Assembly (NCBI GenBank): GCA_031552685.1
Contig: JAVBMI010000003.1
Coordinates: 214,468-278,467, forward strand
Reading direction: 5' to 3'
Length of the DNA: 64,000 bases
From: UBA2658 sp031552685
Lineage (GTDB): Bacteria; Bacillota; Clostridia; Oscillospirales; Oscillospiraceae
Positions 25,114 through 33,659 of this stretch are shown piece by piece. Position numbers and translations under genes: made by a program. Below the pieces are notes generated by a model, which did no database searches, was not told the DNA's origin, and worked only from the letters and a program-made list of their open reading frames with translations. Positions within the stretch are counted from its first letter, which is position 1. Each line of letters begins with the position of its first letter.

Positions 25114-25964
25114 ATTCCGACACTCCTCTCAGCTGCCTCTACCACATGCTTAACCAGCACTGAGGTTGTGACCGTTCCAACGCCGCCTGGAACAGGCGTA
25201 ATTGACTCAACGATGCTCTCCGCTTCGCTGAATTTTACATCGCCGCAGAGCTTTCCTGAAGCATCTACATTTATTCCGACATCAATAACGATTTGCCCGG
25301 GGCTAAAATACTCCGCGTCAATCATTTCGGCTCTACCTACGGCCGCTATAAGAATCTCGCATGCTCTGCCATGAGATTGTATATCCTTGGTTTTTGTATG
25401 GCAAATGGTAACAGTAGCATTACGTTTAAGAAGCATCATGGATAAAGGCTTTCCTACAACCAAACTGCGTCCGAGGACGCTGACGCGTTTTCCCGTTAAT
25501 TCGACATTAAAATAGTCCAGTATTTCAATGCAAGCTTGCGCGGTGCAGGGCGGAAACCCTGCGCCGCTGCCAGTAAACACTCCCGCTAGTGATATGTCAG
25601 TAATGCCGTCAATGTCTTTTTCAGGAGCTAGTGCATTCCTCACAGCTTTATCATCAAAGCCATCCGGCAGAGGTCTTAATAATAGACAACCATGGATTTT
25701 CGCATTCTCGTTTAAATGAGAAATCACCGACATTAGCTCTTCCTGCTTTATGTCAGACGACAGAGCCGTAACTTCAACCGCAACGCCAATTGTTTCACAT
25801 CGCTTTATCGCGCTCTTTTCATAGGCGAGGTCGTCCTCGCGCTCCCCTAGTCTTATAATTGAAAGCGTGGGGACAATGCCCTTATTCTTCAAGGCTGCTG
25901 CTCTTTCATTCAGTTGCGCGTTCATCGCTCCTGTGACCTCGGAGCCTTTTAGGATTTTTGCCAT
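25110..25964 (-). CDS. folD: Bifunctional methylenetetrahydrofolate dehydrogenase/methenyltetrahydrofolate cyclohydrolase
   Basis: A 284-residue FolD. The catalytic lysine lies in YEKSAIKRCE, the substrate loop is LLRPLPDGFDDK (usual LPLP becomes LRPLP), and the NADP-binding part is VSVLGRSLVVGKP with the C-terminal TPVPGGVGTVTTSVL. It converts methylene-THF to formyl-THF reversibly. It is 21 bases downstream of fhs and overlaps the formate channel gene. Confidence 0.93.
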   Translation of the reverse strand: MAKILKGSEVTGAMNAQLNERAAALKNKGIVPTLSIIRLGEREDDLAYEKSAIKRCETIGVAVEVTALSSDIKQEELMSVISHLNENAKIHGCLLLRPLPDGFDDKAVRNALAPEKDIDGITDISLAGVFTGSGAGFPPCTAQACIEILDYFNVELTGKRVSVLGRSLVVGKPLSMMLLKRNATVTICHTKTKDIQSHGRACEILIAAVGRAEMIDAEYFSPGQIVIDVGINVDASGKLCGDVKFSEAESIVESITPVPGGVGTVTTSVLVKHVVEAAERSVGI

Positions 25965-25985
25965 TCGAGTCCTCCAAGTATTTTT

Positions 25986-27650
25986 TTAAAAAAGGCCGGA
26001 AATCAGTCCGTTTTCATCAACGTCAATCTTCTCCGCGGCGGGCACTTTTGGAAGCCCAGGCATGGTCATAATATCACCTGTAAGTGCCACAATAAATCCT
26101 GCTCCGGCTGAAACCTTGAGCCCGCGAACGGTGATATTGAAGTCCTTCGGAGCACCGAGGAGCGCCGCATCATCTGAGAAGGAATACTGAGTTTTCGCCA
26201 TGCAAATCGGCAAAGCTCCATATCCGAGCTCGGTTAGCTGCTTCATTTGCTTTGTCGCGTTCTGTGCAAGTGTCACACCGTCGGCGTGGTATATTTTCGT
26301 TGCAATCGCGTTGAGCTTTTCTTCTATTGAAGCACTTAGCTCATAGCAGAAACGGAAGTCGGAAGGCGTTTCGCAAAGCTGCAATACTTCTTTCGCCAAA
26401 ACTTCACCGCCCTCACCGCCTTTTGCCCAAACCTCAGACAGTGCGACGCGAACACCAAGCTCACGGCACCTATCTTCAACCAGCCTTAGCTCTGCGGGAG
26501 TATCAGTCGGAAAAGCATTGATCGCAACAACGCACGGCAGACCGTACACCTCAGTTATGTTGCCTACGTGCTGGAGAAGGTTTGGCAGTCCCTTTTCGAG
26601 CGCGGAAAGATTCTCGTTGCTCAAATCGGCCTTCGCTGCTCCCCCGTGGTGCTTAAGTGCACGGACAGTGGCTACAATTACAACAGCTGACGGTGTGAAT
26701 CCCGCAGCGCGGCACTTTATATCAAGGAATTTCTCAGCGCCCAGGTCGGCGCCAAAGCCGGCCTCAGTAACAACATAGTCGCCAAGCTTTAGTCCTGTTT
26801 CAGTTGCAACGATCGAGTTGCAGCCGTGTGCGATATTTGCAAAAGGTCCGCCATGTATCAGTGCGGGTGTTTGTCCGAGCGTCTGAACGAGGTTGGGCTT
26901 TATTGCGTCTTTAAGCAGCGCTGTCATAGCTCCCTCAGCTTTCAGGTCGCTGGCAGTAACCGGCTTATCTTCGTTATTGTAAGCAACAACCATGCGCGCC
27001 AGGCGCGCCTTCAAGTCGGCAAGACCGGTTGCAAGACAAAGAACCGCCATAATCTCAGAGGCAACGGTGATATCGAAGCCGTCCTCTCTCGGAACGCCGT
27101 TCGCTTTTCCGCCTAGTCCGCAAACAATGTTGCGAAGCTGCCTGTCGTTCATGTCAACTGCGCGCTTCCAAGTAACACGGCGCACATCAATATTCAAAGC
27201 GTTGCCCTGCTGAATGTGGTTATCCAACATCGCTGCAAGCAGATTGTTCGCGGCGCTGATCGCGTGAAAATCCCCGGTAAAATGAAGATTGATGTCCTCC
27301 ATAGGAACCACCTGAGAGTAGCCGCCGCCTGCCGCGCCGCCCTTGACACCGAAAACCGGGCCAAGAGAGGGTTCTCTGAGGCAGAGCACAGTTTTCTTCC
27401 CCAGCCTTGTAAGAGCGTCTGCAAGACCCACGCTCGTCGTCGTTTTTCCTTCGCCTGCAGGCGTAGGATTAATGGCCGTTACAAGAATCAGCTTGCCGAC
27501 ACGGGGCTTGTCCTTGAGAAAATTGATATCAAGTTTTGCCTTTGTTTTGCCGTAAGGCTCCAAAACAGCCTCGGACAATCCGATTTTCGCGGCAATCTCA
27601 GGTATAGGAAGCATGCTAGATTTCTGAGCAATTTCAATGTCAGTCAGCAT
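25986..27650 (-). CDS. fhs: Formate-tetrahydrofolate ligase
   Basis: A 554-residue enzyme joining formate to THF with ATP, the entry step of the methyl branch of the Wood-Ljungdahl pathway and of C1 metabolism. P-loop PTPAGEGKT is at 63-71. The frame stays open for about 100 codons upstream, but the ATG at 27650 has AGAGGAGAG as RBS, starts the conserved MLTDIEIAQ and gives the family's normal length of about 556. The segment upstream holds the promoter and pgsA start. First gene of an fhs-folD-FNT operon. Confidence 0.95.
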   Translation of the reverse strand: MLTDIEIAQKSSMLPIPEIAAKIGLSEAVLEPYGKTKAKLDINFLKDKPRVGKLILVTAINPTPAGEGKTTTSVGLADALTRLGKKTVLCLREPSLGPVFGVKGGAAGGGYSQVVPMEDINLHFTGDFHAISAANNLLAAMLDNHIQQGNALNIDVRRVTWKRAVDMNDRQLRNIVCGLGGKANGVPREDGFDITVASEIMAVLCLATGLADLKARLARMVVAYNNEDKPVTASDLKAEGAMTALLKDAIKPNLVQTLGQTPALIHGGPFANIAHGCNSIVATETGLKLGDYVVTEAGFGADLGAEKFLDIKCRAAGFTPSAVVIVATVRALKHHGGAAKADLSNENLSALEKGLPNLLQHVGNITEVYGLPCVVAINAFPTDTPAELRLVEDRCRELGVRVALSEVWAKGGEGGEVLAKEVLQLCETPSDFRFCYELSASIEEKLNAIATKIYHADGVTLAQNATKQMKQLTELGYGALPICMAKTQYSFSDDAALLGAPKDFNITVRGLKVSAGAGFIVALTGDIMTMPGLPKVPAAEKIDVDENGLISGLF

Positions 27651-27707
27651 CCTGATCTCTCCTCTGAAGATTAATAGATTTTGCGGGTTGAATATAGATA
27701 TAGTATG

Positions 27708-27736
27708 AGAATAACAGGATTTACAGTTTTTTTCAA
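27708..27736 (-). promoter_or_regulatory. Promoter of the fhs-folD-FNT operon
   Basis: Minus-strand TTGAAA (27731-27736), 17-base spacer, TATTCT (27708-27713). Confidence 0.65.
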
Positions 27737-27918
27737 CGACATTTCTCGTCATTTTTGAAATATAATAAATACGGATAGTATGGCGATATTTTACTTTTAA
27801 ATCTTTGGTTATAGTGCTATAATGACAGATACCGACGAAAACCACTTGGAACAATAACGATTTCTCGGTCAATACATGCATATTATATATTACTTGGCTA
27901 AGGAAAGGACGCACCGGA

Positions 27919-28491
27919 ATGTACAGCAGAAAAGAGTTTTTTACAATTCCCAATATTCTCGGCTACTTCCGCATTCTGCTCATTCCGGTTTTTATGCTCA
28001 TCTATTTCAATGCGGAAACCACAAGGGATTACTATATCGCTGTTGTCGTTGTGGGCATCTCCTCGCTGTCCGACATGTTTGACGGTTTGATCGCACGAAA
28101 ATTCAATCAAGTAACAGAGCTTGGCAAGCTGGTCGACCCTCTGGCTGACAAACTGACGCAGGGCGCGCTTATCATCTGTTTTTTAGGCAGATTTCCCTAT
28201 ATGTGGCTGCTTTTGGGCATCTATGTGATCAAAGAAAGTTTTATGCTAATTATGGGGCTTGCGCTGCTGAAGCATAACGGAAGAAGGCTCAACGGCGCAA
28301 TGTGGTTCGGAAAAGTCAGTACGGCAATGCTGTACATTGTAATGTTCCTTCTTTTACTGCTGCCGATGCTCACTATTTATATTGTTAACACCCTAATTCT
28401 CATTTGCGTGATAGCAATGCTTCTCACCCTCGTCGGCTATGTACCAATCTTTGTTAGTCTCTACAAGCAGCCAAGCGTATACGAAGAATAA
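27919..28491 (+). CDS. CDP-alcohol phosphatidyltransferase (PgsA-like)
   Basis: A 190-residue membrane enzyme with the full CDP-alcohol motif: D52, D55-G56, A59-R60, G69, D73, D77. It would attach glycerol 3-phosphate (or another alcohol) to CDP-diacylglycerol in phospholipid synthesis. Four to six membrane segments are visible. A TATAAT at about 27820 lies upstream with a poor -35. Phosphatidylglycerophosphate synthase is the commonest function at this size; cardiolipin-type synthases of the same family are an alternative. Confidence 0.85.
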   Translation: MYSRKEFFTIPNILGYFRILLIPVFMLIYFNAETTRDYYIAVVVVGISSLSDMFDGLIARKFNQVTELGKLVDPLADKLTQGALIICFLGRFPYMWLLLGIYVIKESFMLIMGLALLKHNGRRLNGAMWFGKVSTAMLYIVMFLLLLLPMLTIYIVNTLILICVIAMLLTLVGYVPIFVSLYKQPSVYEE

Positions 28492-28534
28492 TAGCCTAAT
28501 AATAAACAAAAACGCCGGCTCTGTCTTTTTCTGC

Positions 28535-28563
28535 TTGACAATAGTTTTGGCATAGGCTACAAT
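28535..28563 (+). promoter_or_regulatory. Promoter of the T-box leader
   Basis: Perfect TTGACA (28535-28540), 17-base spacer, TACAAT (28558-28563). Transcription should start near 28570. Confidence 0.8.
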
Positions 28564-28569
28564 CATCCC

Positions 28570-28855
28570 AAGAAAAGCAATGACCGGGAACAAGTAGATC
28601 GCAATTCTTTTTTCAGAGAGCTGCCGTTTGGTGCAAGACAGCAGAAAGAATGTGATTGAATACATCCTGCGAGCTGTGTGCCGAAAGCCTGCGGGCGATT
28701 AGAGCGCAACGGGAACGCCCGTTACAGCGTTAGAGTATCGCGCTTTATGCGCTGCACTCGATGAGGCCGTGTCTGCGAAGGTGCGGTAAACTGAGGTGGT
28801 ACCGCGGAATTAATCCGCCCTCTGTAATTTTATTACGGGGGGTCTTTTTTATGCT
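28570..28855 (+). promoter_or_regulatory. T-box leader with UAC (Tyr) specifier before the sodium symporter
   Basis: Stem I signatures AAGTAGA (28591-28597 region) and AGAGAG (28615-28620), GGTGCAAGAC, then TTGAATACATCCTGCGAGC where the specifier triplet is TAC at 28661-28663. The T-box bulge sequence TGGTACCGCG lies at 28797-28806; its UGGU would pair with an ACCA tRNA end. A terminator stem follows (28818-28827 with 28833-28842) and TCTTTTTT. Uncharged tRNA-Tyr is predicted to switch on the symporter gene at 28878. Confidence 0.85.
28818..28850 (+). terminator. Regulated terminator of the Tyr T-box
   Basis: Ten base pairs with G-U wobbles, 5-base loop, U-run ending at 28850. It competes with the antiterminator containing 28797-28806. 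Confidence 0.8.
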
Positions 28856-28877
28856 CTCCGGAGAAAGGATGTAAACC

Positions 28878-30416
28878 ATGTTCATTAAAATCGCTTTACT
28901 TGTCGTCTTCTTTGCCATTATGCTGGCTGTTGGCATCTATTGCCGCAAGCATGCCACTGACGTAAACGGCTTTGTCTTAGGTGGCCGCAATGTTGGCCCC
29001 TGGCTCACCGCTTTTGCCTACGGCACATCCTACTTTTCCGCTGTCATTTTTGTCGGCTATGCCGGTCAATTCGGCTGGAAATTCGGTATCTCCGCAACCT
29101 GGATCGGTATAGGAAATGCCCTTGTTGGAAGTCTGCTTGCCTGGACAGTTCTGGGCCGCAGAACAAGGCTGATGACTCACCACTTTGACAGCGCTACAAT
29201 GCCTGAATTCTTCGGAGCGCGTTTTAACAGCAAGGCTCTGCGCCTCGTGGCTTCGCTAATCATTTTCATTTTTCTTGTCCCTTACACCGCTTCGCTGTAC
29301 AATGGCCTTTCCCGCCTTTTTGGAATGGCTTTTAACATTGACTACACCGTTTGCATTGTTATTATGGCAGTTCTAACCGGCATCTACGTCATAGCCGGCG
29401 GATATATGGCTACCGCGATCAATGACTTTATTCAGGGAATAATCATGATAGGCGGCATAATCGCTGTTGTTTTTGCGGTTCTTAATACCAACGGAGGATT
29501 AATGTCATCGCTTGGTTTGCTGGCCGAAGTAACTGACGAGACGGTTTCTACTGCCCCGGGCACATTCAATTCCTTTTTTGGTCCTGACCCGGTCAGTCTT
29601 CTGTCCGTAATTATTCTAACCTCTATGGGAACATGGGGCCTGCCGCAAATGGTGCAAAAATTCTACTCCATTGAAAGTGAAAAATCTATTCACAAGGGCA
29701 GCATTATTTCTACAATCTTCGCAGTCGTCATTGCGGGGGGATGCTATTTCCTCGGCGGCTTCGGCCGCCTGTTCACAACTCCTGAGGCAGTTGCCGCAAA
29801 CGGACCTGACTCAATTATTCCTACAATACTTCAAAACATGCCGGACCTTCTGATCGGAGTAATTGTGCTTCTTGTTCTGTCTGCGTCGATGTCAACTTTA
29901 TCTTCACTGGTTATGGCGTCCTCGTCAACTCTGACTCTGGATTTTATTAAGCCGGTAATGAACAAGGATATGAGCGAGAAGAAGCAGCTTCTGTCAATTC
30001 GTGTTCTGCTGGTGTTCTTCATTGCGATTTCGGTTGTTATTGCCGTAATTCAGTACAAGGGGAGTATTAACTACATTGCTCAGCTCATGGGAATTTCATG
30101 GGGCGCGCTTGCCGGTAGCTTTCTTGCCCCCTTCCTTTTCGGGCTCTACTGGAAGCGCACCACTAAGATGTCAGTTTTTGCCTGCTTTGCGTTTGCTACG
30201 CTGCTCATGCTGACCAATATTATTTTTAAGAGTTCTTTGCCTGTCTTTCTGCAGTCCCCCATCAATTGCGGCGCTTTCGCAATGCTCGCCGGATTCATCA
30301 TCGTCCCCGTTGTTTCCGCTCTTACAAAAGCTCCTGATAAGGAGCTGGTAGAAACGGCATTTGCCTGTTACGAAACGCAGGTTACCGTCCCGGCAAAGCT
30401 ATCGCTCAGCGAGTAA
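28878..30416 (+). CDS. Sodium:solute symporter family protein, predicted amino acid (tyrosine) transporter
   Basis: A 512-residue SSS-family transporter with about 13 membrane segments. N-terminal VNGFVLGGRNVGPWLTAFAY (about 34-53) and the later stretch IYVIAGGYMATAINDFIQG are standard for the family, including sodium-site helices. Family substrates range from sugars to proline and pantothenate, so motif alone does not tell the solute. The T-box leader with a Tyr specifier directly upstream argues for tyrosine or a tyrosine precursor. It is a single-gene unit with its own terminator. Confidence 0.85.
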   Translation: MFIKIALLVVFFAIMLAVGIYCRKHATDVNGFVLGGRNVGPWLTAFAYGTSYFSAVIFVGYAGQFGWKFGISATWIGIGNALVGSLLAWTVLGRRTRLMTHHFDSATMPEFFGARFNSKALRLVASLIIFIFLVPYTASLYNGLSRLFGMAFNIDYTVCIVIMAVLTGIYVIAGGYMATAINDFIQGIIMIGGIIAVVFAVLNTNGGLMSSLGLLAEVTDETVSTAPGTFNSFFGPDPVSLLSVIILTSMGTWGLPQMVQKFYSIESEKSIHKGSIISTIFAVVIAGGCYFLGGFGRLFTTPEAVAANGPDSIIPTILQNMPDLLIGVIVLLVLSASMSTLSSLVMASSSTLTLDFIKPVMNKDMSEKKQLLSIRVLLVFFIAISVVIAVIQYKGSINYIAQLMGISWGALAGSFLAPFLFGLYWKRTTKMSVFACFAFATLLMLTNIIFKSSLPVFLQSPINCGAFAMLAGFIIVPVVSALTKAPDKELVETAFACYETQVTVPAKLSLSE

Positions 30417-30427
30417 ACATACTTCTT

Positions 30428-30466
30428 AAAAAGCGCGGTCGTCCAGAATAAGGCGCCGCGCTTTTT
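30428..30466 (+). terminator. Terminator after the sodium symporter
   Basis: AAAAAGCGCGG (30428-30438) pairs with CCGCGCTTTTT (30456-30466). Confidence 0.85.
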
Positions 30467-30496
30467 ATATGATGCCGCATAATGCTTTGAAAGTGT

Positions 30497-30525
30497 TTGA
30501 CACCTTCATCGAATATGCTTATATT
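30497..30525 (+). promoter_or_regulatory. cstA-like gene promoter
   Basis: TTGACA (30497-30502), 17-base spacer, TATATT (30520-30525). Confidence 0.75.
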
Positions 30526-30570
30526 TATCAATAGGATTATATCTCAAATATTTAGAAGTGAGGAAACTAT

Positions 30571-32238
30571 ATGAGTGGATTATGGATTTTACTTATTTCT
30601 GTGGTTTTACTTCTGGCGGCGTATTTGATATATGGCCGCTGGCTCGCAAAAAAGTGGGGGGTCGACCCCGGACGCAAAACCCCTGCTCACGAGTTTGAAG
30701 ACGGGGTGGATTATGTCCCTGCCAAAAAAGGCATCGTTTTCGGGCACGAATTTGCGTCCATTGCGGGCGCGGGTCCGATCAACGGGCCGATAATCGCGGC
30801 AATGTTCGGATGGCTCCCTGTTTTGCTCTGGATCATTTTTGGCGGAATATTTTTTGGCGCTGTTCAGGACTTTGCAGCACTTTATGCATCTGTCCGAAAC
30901 AAGGGCAAGAGTATCGGTTACGTAATTGAGCTGTATATAGGCAAGCGCGGCAAGGTTTTATTTCTGTTATTTGTTTGGCTGTTTTCAATTCTTGTTGTCG
31001 CCGCCTTTGCGGACATCGTTGCAGACACCTTCAAAGGCTTTGCGGCAGACGGTGCGCAAATAAAAACAAACGCTTCCGTTGCTACAACCTCCCTGCTGTT
31101 CATCGTTTGTGCCGTCGGCCTCGGCTTTCTTTTGCACAAGAAAAAGGCGAACGGATATGTCAGCGCAGCCATTGCGATCGGCCTGCTCGCACTGTGCATT
31201 TGGCTGGGCTTGACCTTTCCCGTATTCTTTGCAAAGAACTTCTGGCTTTACTTTGTTTTTATTTATGTTTTTATTGCCTCGATCACTCCGGTTTGGGCCT
31301 TGCTGCAGCCGCGCGATTATCTCAACTCGTTTCTGCTTGTAGTTATGATAATAATGGGATTTTTGGGTGTAATATTTACAAACCCCACTATTGGCCTTAA
31401 TCCGTACAACGGTTTTGTTGTCAATGGCAACTATCTCTTTCCGATTCTCTTTGTAACGATCGCCTGCGGCGCTATATCCGGTTTCCATTCACTTGTCGTT
31501 TCAGGCACAGTTTCAAAGCAGCTTGACAATGAGCGCGACATGCTGCCCATATCCTATGGCTCAATGCTGATAGAATGCCTGCTTGCGGTTCTTGCGCTGA
31601 TCTGCGTCGGTTCACTTGCAGTAAACGGTGAAATGCCCACGGGCTCCCCGCCCGTTATATTCGCAACAGCAATTTCCGGTTTTCTAACGAAATTCGGACT
31701 GCCAATAGACATTTCATATACTGTTATCACCTTGTCCGTCTCCGCTTTTGCGCTTACGAGCCTCGATTCTGTCGCCCGCGTCGGACGGCTTGCTTTTCAG
31801 GAGCTATTCTCCTCAGACGGGAAAGAACCCTCAGCTCTTACAAAGATACTGACGAACAAGTATTTTGCGACTTTTGCGACGCTGATTCTGGGCTATTTGC
31901 TTGCAATAATAGGCTATCAGAATATTTGGCCTCTCTTCGGCTCGGCAAACCAGCTTCTTGCGGCGTTGGCGCTAATCGCCTGTGCTGTTTTCCTCAAGCG
32001 GACTAATAAGAAGGGTGCCATGCTCTATATCCCAATGGTTGTGATGTTGGCTGTTACCTTTACGGCGCTTGGAATGACGATTTATAAGCTAATTGCAAAA
32101 ATCGGCGGAGAATTCCTTTTTGCAACAGATGGGCTGCAGCTCATCTTTGCGGTTTTGCTCTTGATTCTCGGAGTATTTGTTGCTGTCTCCGGAATCAAAA
32201 AACTAATTCAAAAAACACCGGCAAAAGTTGAAGAATAA
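30571..32238 (+). CDS. CstA-family carbon starvation transporter
   Basis: A 555-residue membrane protein with about 14-16 segments. VPAKKGIVFGHEFASIAGAGPINGP (written in parts: FGHEF near 59, then AGAGP and NGPIIAA) is the CstA hallmark. E. coli CstA is about 700 residues; this shorter form is common in Firmicutes. CstA proteins import peptides or pyruvate under carbon limitation. It is monocistronic, placed after another nutrient transporter, with a good promoter and terminator. Confidence 0.87.
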   Translation: MSGLWILLISVVLLLAAYLIYGRWLAKKWGVDPGRKTPAHEFEDGVDYVPAKKGIVFGHEFASIAGAGPINGPIIAAMFGWLPVLLWIIFGGIFFGAVQDFAALYASVRNKGKSIGYVIELYIGKRGKVLFLLFVWLFSILVVAAFADIVADTFKGFAADGAQIKTNASVATTSLLFIVCAVGLGFLLHKKKANGYVSAAIAIGLLALCIWLGLTFPVFFAKNFWLYFVFIYVFIASITPVWALLQPRDYLNSFLLVVMIIMGFLGVIFTNPTIGLNPYNGFVVNGNYLFPILFVTIACGAISGFHSLVVSGTVSKQLDNERDMLPISYGSMLIECLLAVLALICVGSLAVNGEMPTGSPPVIFATAISGFLTKFGLPIDISYTVITLSVSAFALTSLDSVARVGRLAFQELFSSDGKEPSALTKILTNKYFATFATLILGYLLAIIGYQNIWPLFGSANQLLAALALIACAVFLKRTNKKGAMLYIPMVVMLAVTFTALGMTIYKLIAKIGGEFLFATDGLQLIFAVLLLILGVFVAVSGIKKLIQKTPAKVEE

Positions 32239-32242
32239 AGCA

Positions 32243-32280
32243 AAGAATCGCAGCACCTCTGGTTGCTGCGATTCTTATTT
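32243..32280. terminator. Terminator after the cstA-like gene
   Basis: AAGAATCGCAGCA (32243-32255) pairs with TGCTGCGATTCTT (32264-32276), loop 8, then ATTT. It lies between convergent genes. Confidence 0.85.
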
Positions 32281-32292
32281 GACTGCTAATAA

Positions 32293-32703
32293 TCAGGCCT
32301 GTATATCCTCAAAGCTCTCCAGTTTTGAGCCTTTTGCGCTGATTTTTTCTTCAAGTCGTTCCCGGCAAGAGCTTTGTCCGCTTCCGGAAACCATTTTTAC
32401 CGATACCGTTTTCCCCCCGGGCAGAATTTCCAACAGTGCGTTGACTTCTGGTGTGGGGTTGCTTGCCCAAACAGGCGAAAAAATAATCAGGTTTTCATAT
32501 GCTGAAAGATCCTTTTCGATAGCTTGGATTGCCCAGGCTCTTCCTCTTATCGCCGCAAAACATCCAAGAGTATATGCCTTTATTTTTCCGGGACGCCGTA
32601 CATCTTTGATCTCCACAAGGTCTGCCTCTTCTTTGTCGGCGCAGGCCTGAGCCAGCCGCTTTGCATTGCCGGAATAGGAATAGAATAATACAAGTGTTTT
32701 CAT
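32293..32703 (-). CDS. Flavodoxin-like protein
   Basis: A 136-residue flavodoxin fold. The FMN phosphate loop is FYSYSGNAKRLA (7-18), and IIFSPVWASNPTPEVNALL (about 73-91) matches the second isoalloxazine loop. Such proteins carry electrons or reduce quinones at low potential. It is 21 bases after the EamA gene, probably co-transcribed. The lack of acidic surface runs typical of long flavodoxins leaves NAD(P)H-quinone-type function open. Confidence 0.75.
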   Translation of the reverse strand: MKTLVLFYSYSGNAKRLAQACADKEEADLVEIKDVRRPGKIKAYTLGCFAAIRGRAWAIQAIEKDLSAYENLIIFSPVWASNPTPEVNALLEILPGGKTVSVKMVSGSGQSSCRERLEEKISAKGSKLESFEDIQA

Positions 32704-32724
32704 GTTTTGCTCCTTAAATTATTT

Positions 32725-33645
32725 TTATTCTGTGGCTTCAATCACCTTTGTTGATGCTTTTCGGGTTTTCTTCAAAAAACCGAGCTTTGTTTCGGAAATT
32801 ACTACTGATACGAAAATCAGAACAAAGCCTAGAATAATATTCAAATTGAGGCTTTCATATCCCAATATCACCGATATAAGCGCCCCGAAAACCGATTCCA
32901 GCGTCATTATCAGGGCTGTGGCGCTTGGAAGCGTATATTTTTGTCCAAAAGTCTGGAGAAAATAGCAGGCCGCTGTACACATCAGTGTCAGATAAGCCAT
33001 GCTCCATGCAGCTCCGCCGGTAATCTGTGTCGGCACCGGCGTTGTTATCAGGGCAAGTGCTGCAGAAAGGATTCCCGCAGTTGCAAATTGCACCATAGTG
33101 AGAAGGATGACGCTTCTGCCTTTGATATAATGGTTCGTTGCAATTATATGCATCGCAAAGAACAGGCCGCAGCATATCGTGAGAATATCTCCAAGATTAA
33201 TCGACAGCTCCGCGTCAAGAGAAACAAAGCCGACGCCTGCAAGACAAATTACAGCCGCGACAATATTATAGCGCGTCGGCTTACGTTTGGAAACAATCCA
33301 GTATAGAAACGGAACAATAATGCAGTAGGTGGTAGTTAAAAAGGCATTCTTGCCCGGCGTAGTATTTGCAAGACCGAAGGTCTGAAATATATAGGCAATT
33401 ACCATGAACACGCCCATCACGACCCCGCCCTTGATATAGCCCCAATCAAGTTTTTTGATGCTCTTTAGTCCAAACAGAAGCATTATCACCGCTGCCAGCA
33501 TAAAGCGAACAGCCAATATATATAAGGTTGGTATTACTTCGAGCGTTTCCTTCAAAATAACGAACGAGCTGCCCCAGATAAGTGTTGTGGCAAAAAGTGC
33601 CGCACGGCCCAAAATACAGTTTTTTCTCCTCTTGTTGACTGACAT
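32725..33645 (-). CDS. DMT/EamA-family transporter
   Basis: A 306-residue protein with ten membrane segments in two EamA repeats. The first repeat starts ALFATTLIWGSSFVILKETL (about 14-33), the second near ICCGLFFAMHIIATNHYIKG (about 157-176) and ALIMTLESVFGALISVILG near 245. Family members export amino acids, nucleotides or other metabolites. The substrate is unknown. It lies 14 bases downstream of pcrA on the same strand. Confidence 0.82.
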   Translation of the reverse strand: MSVNKRRKNCILGRAALFATTLIWGSSFVILKETLEVIPTLYILAVRFMLAAVIMLLFGLKSIKKLDWGYIKGGVVMGVFMVIAYIFQTFGLANTTPGKNAFLTTTYCIIVPFLYWIVSKRKPTRYNIVAAVICLAGVGFVSLDAELSINLGDILTICCGLFFAMHIIATNHYIKGRSVILLTMVQFATAGILSAALALITTPVPTQITGGAAWSMAYLTLMCTAACYFLQTFGQKYTLPSATALIMTLESVFGALISVILGYESLNLNIILGFVLIFVSVVISETKLGFLKKTRKASTKVIEATE

Positions 33646-33659
33646 ATACTCTCTCTATT

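Noticed and set aside
27651..27953. N-terminal extension of formate-tetrahydrofolate ligase by about 100 residues
   Set aside because: The extension has no RBS, holds the promoter and overlaps the divergent pgsA start; the ATG at 27650 gives normal family length.
28393..28665. Minus-strand open frame of 90 codons
   Set aside because: It overlaps the end of the phosphatidyltransferase gene and stem I of the T-box, and shows no family signature.
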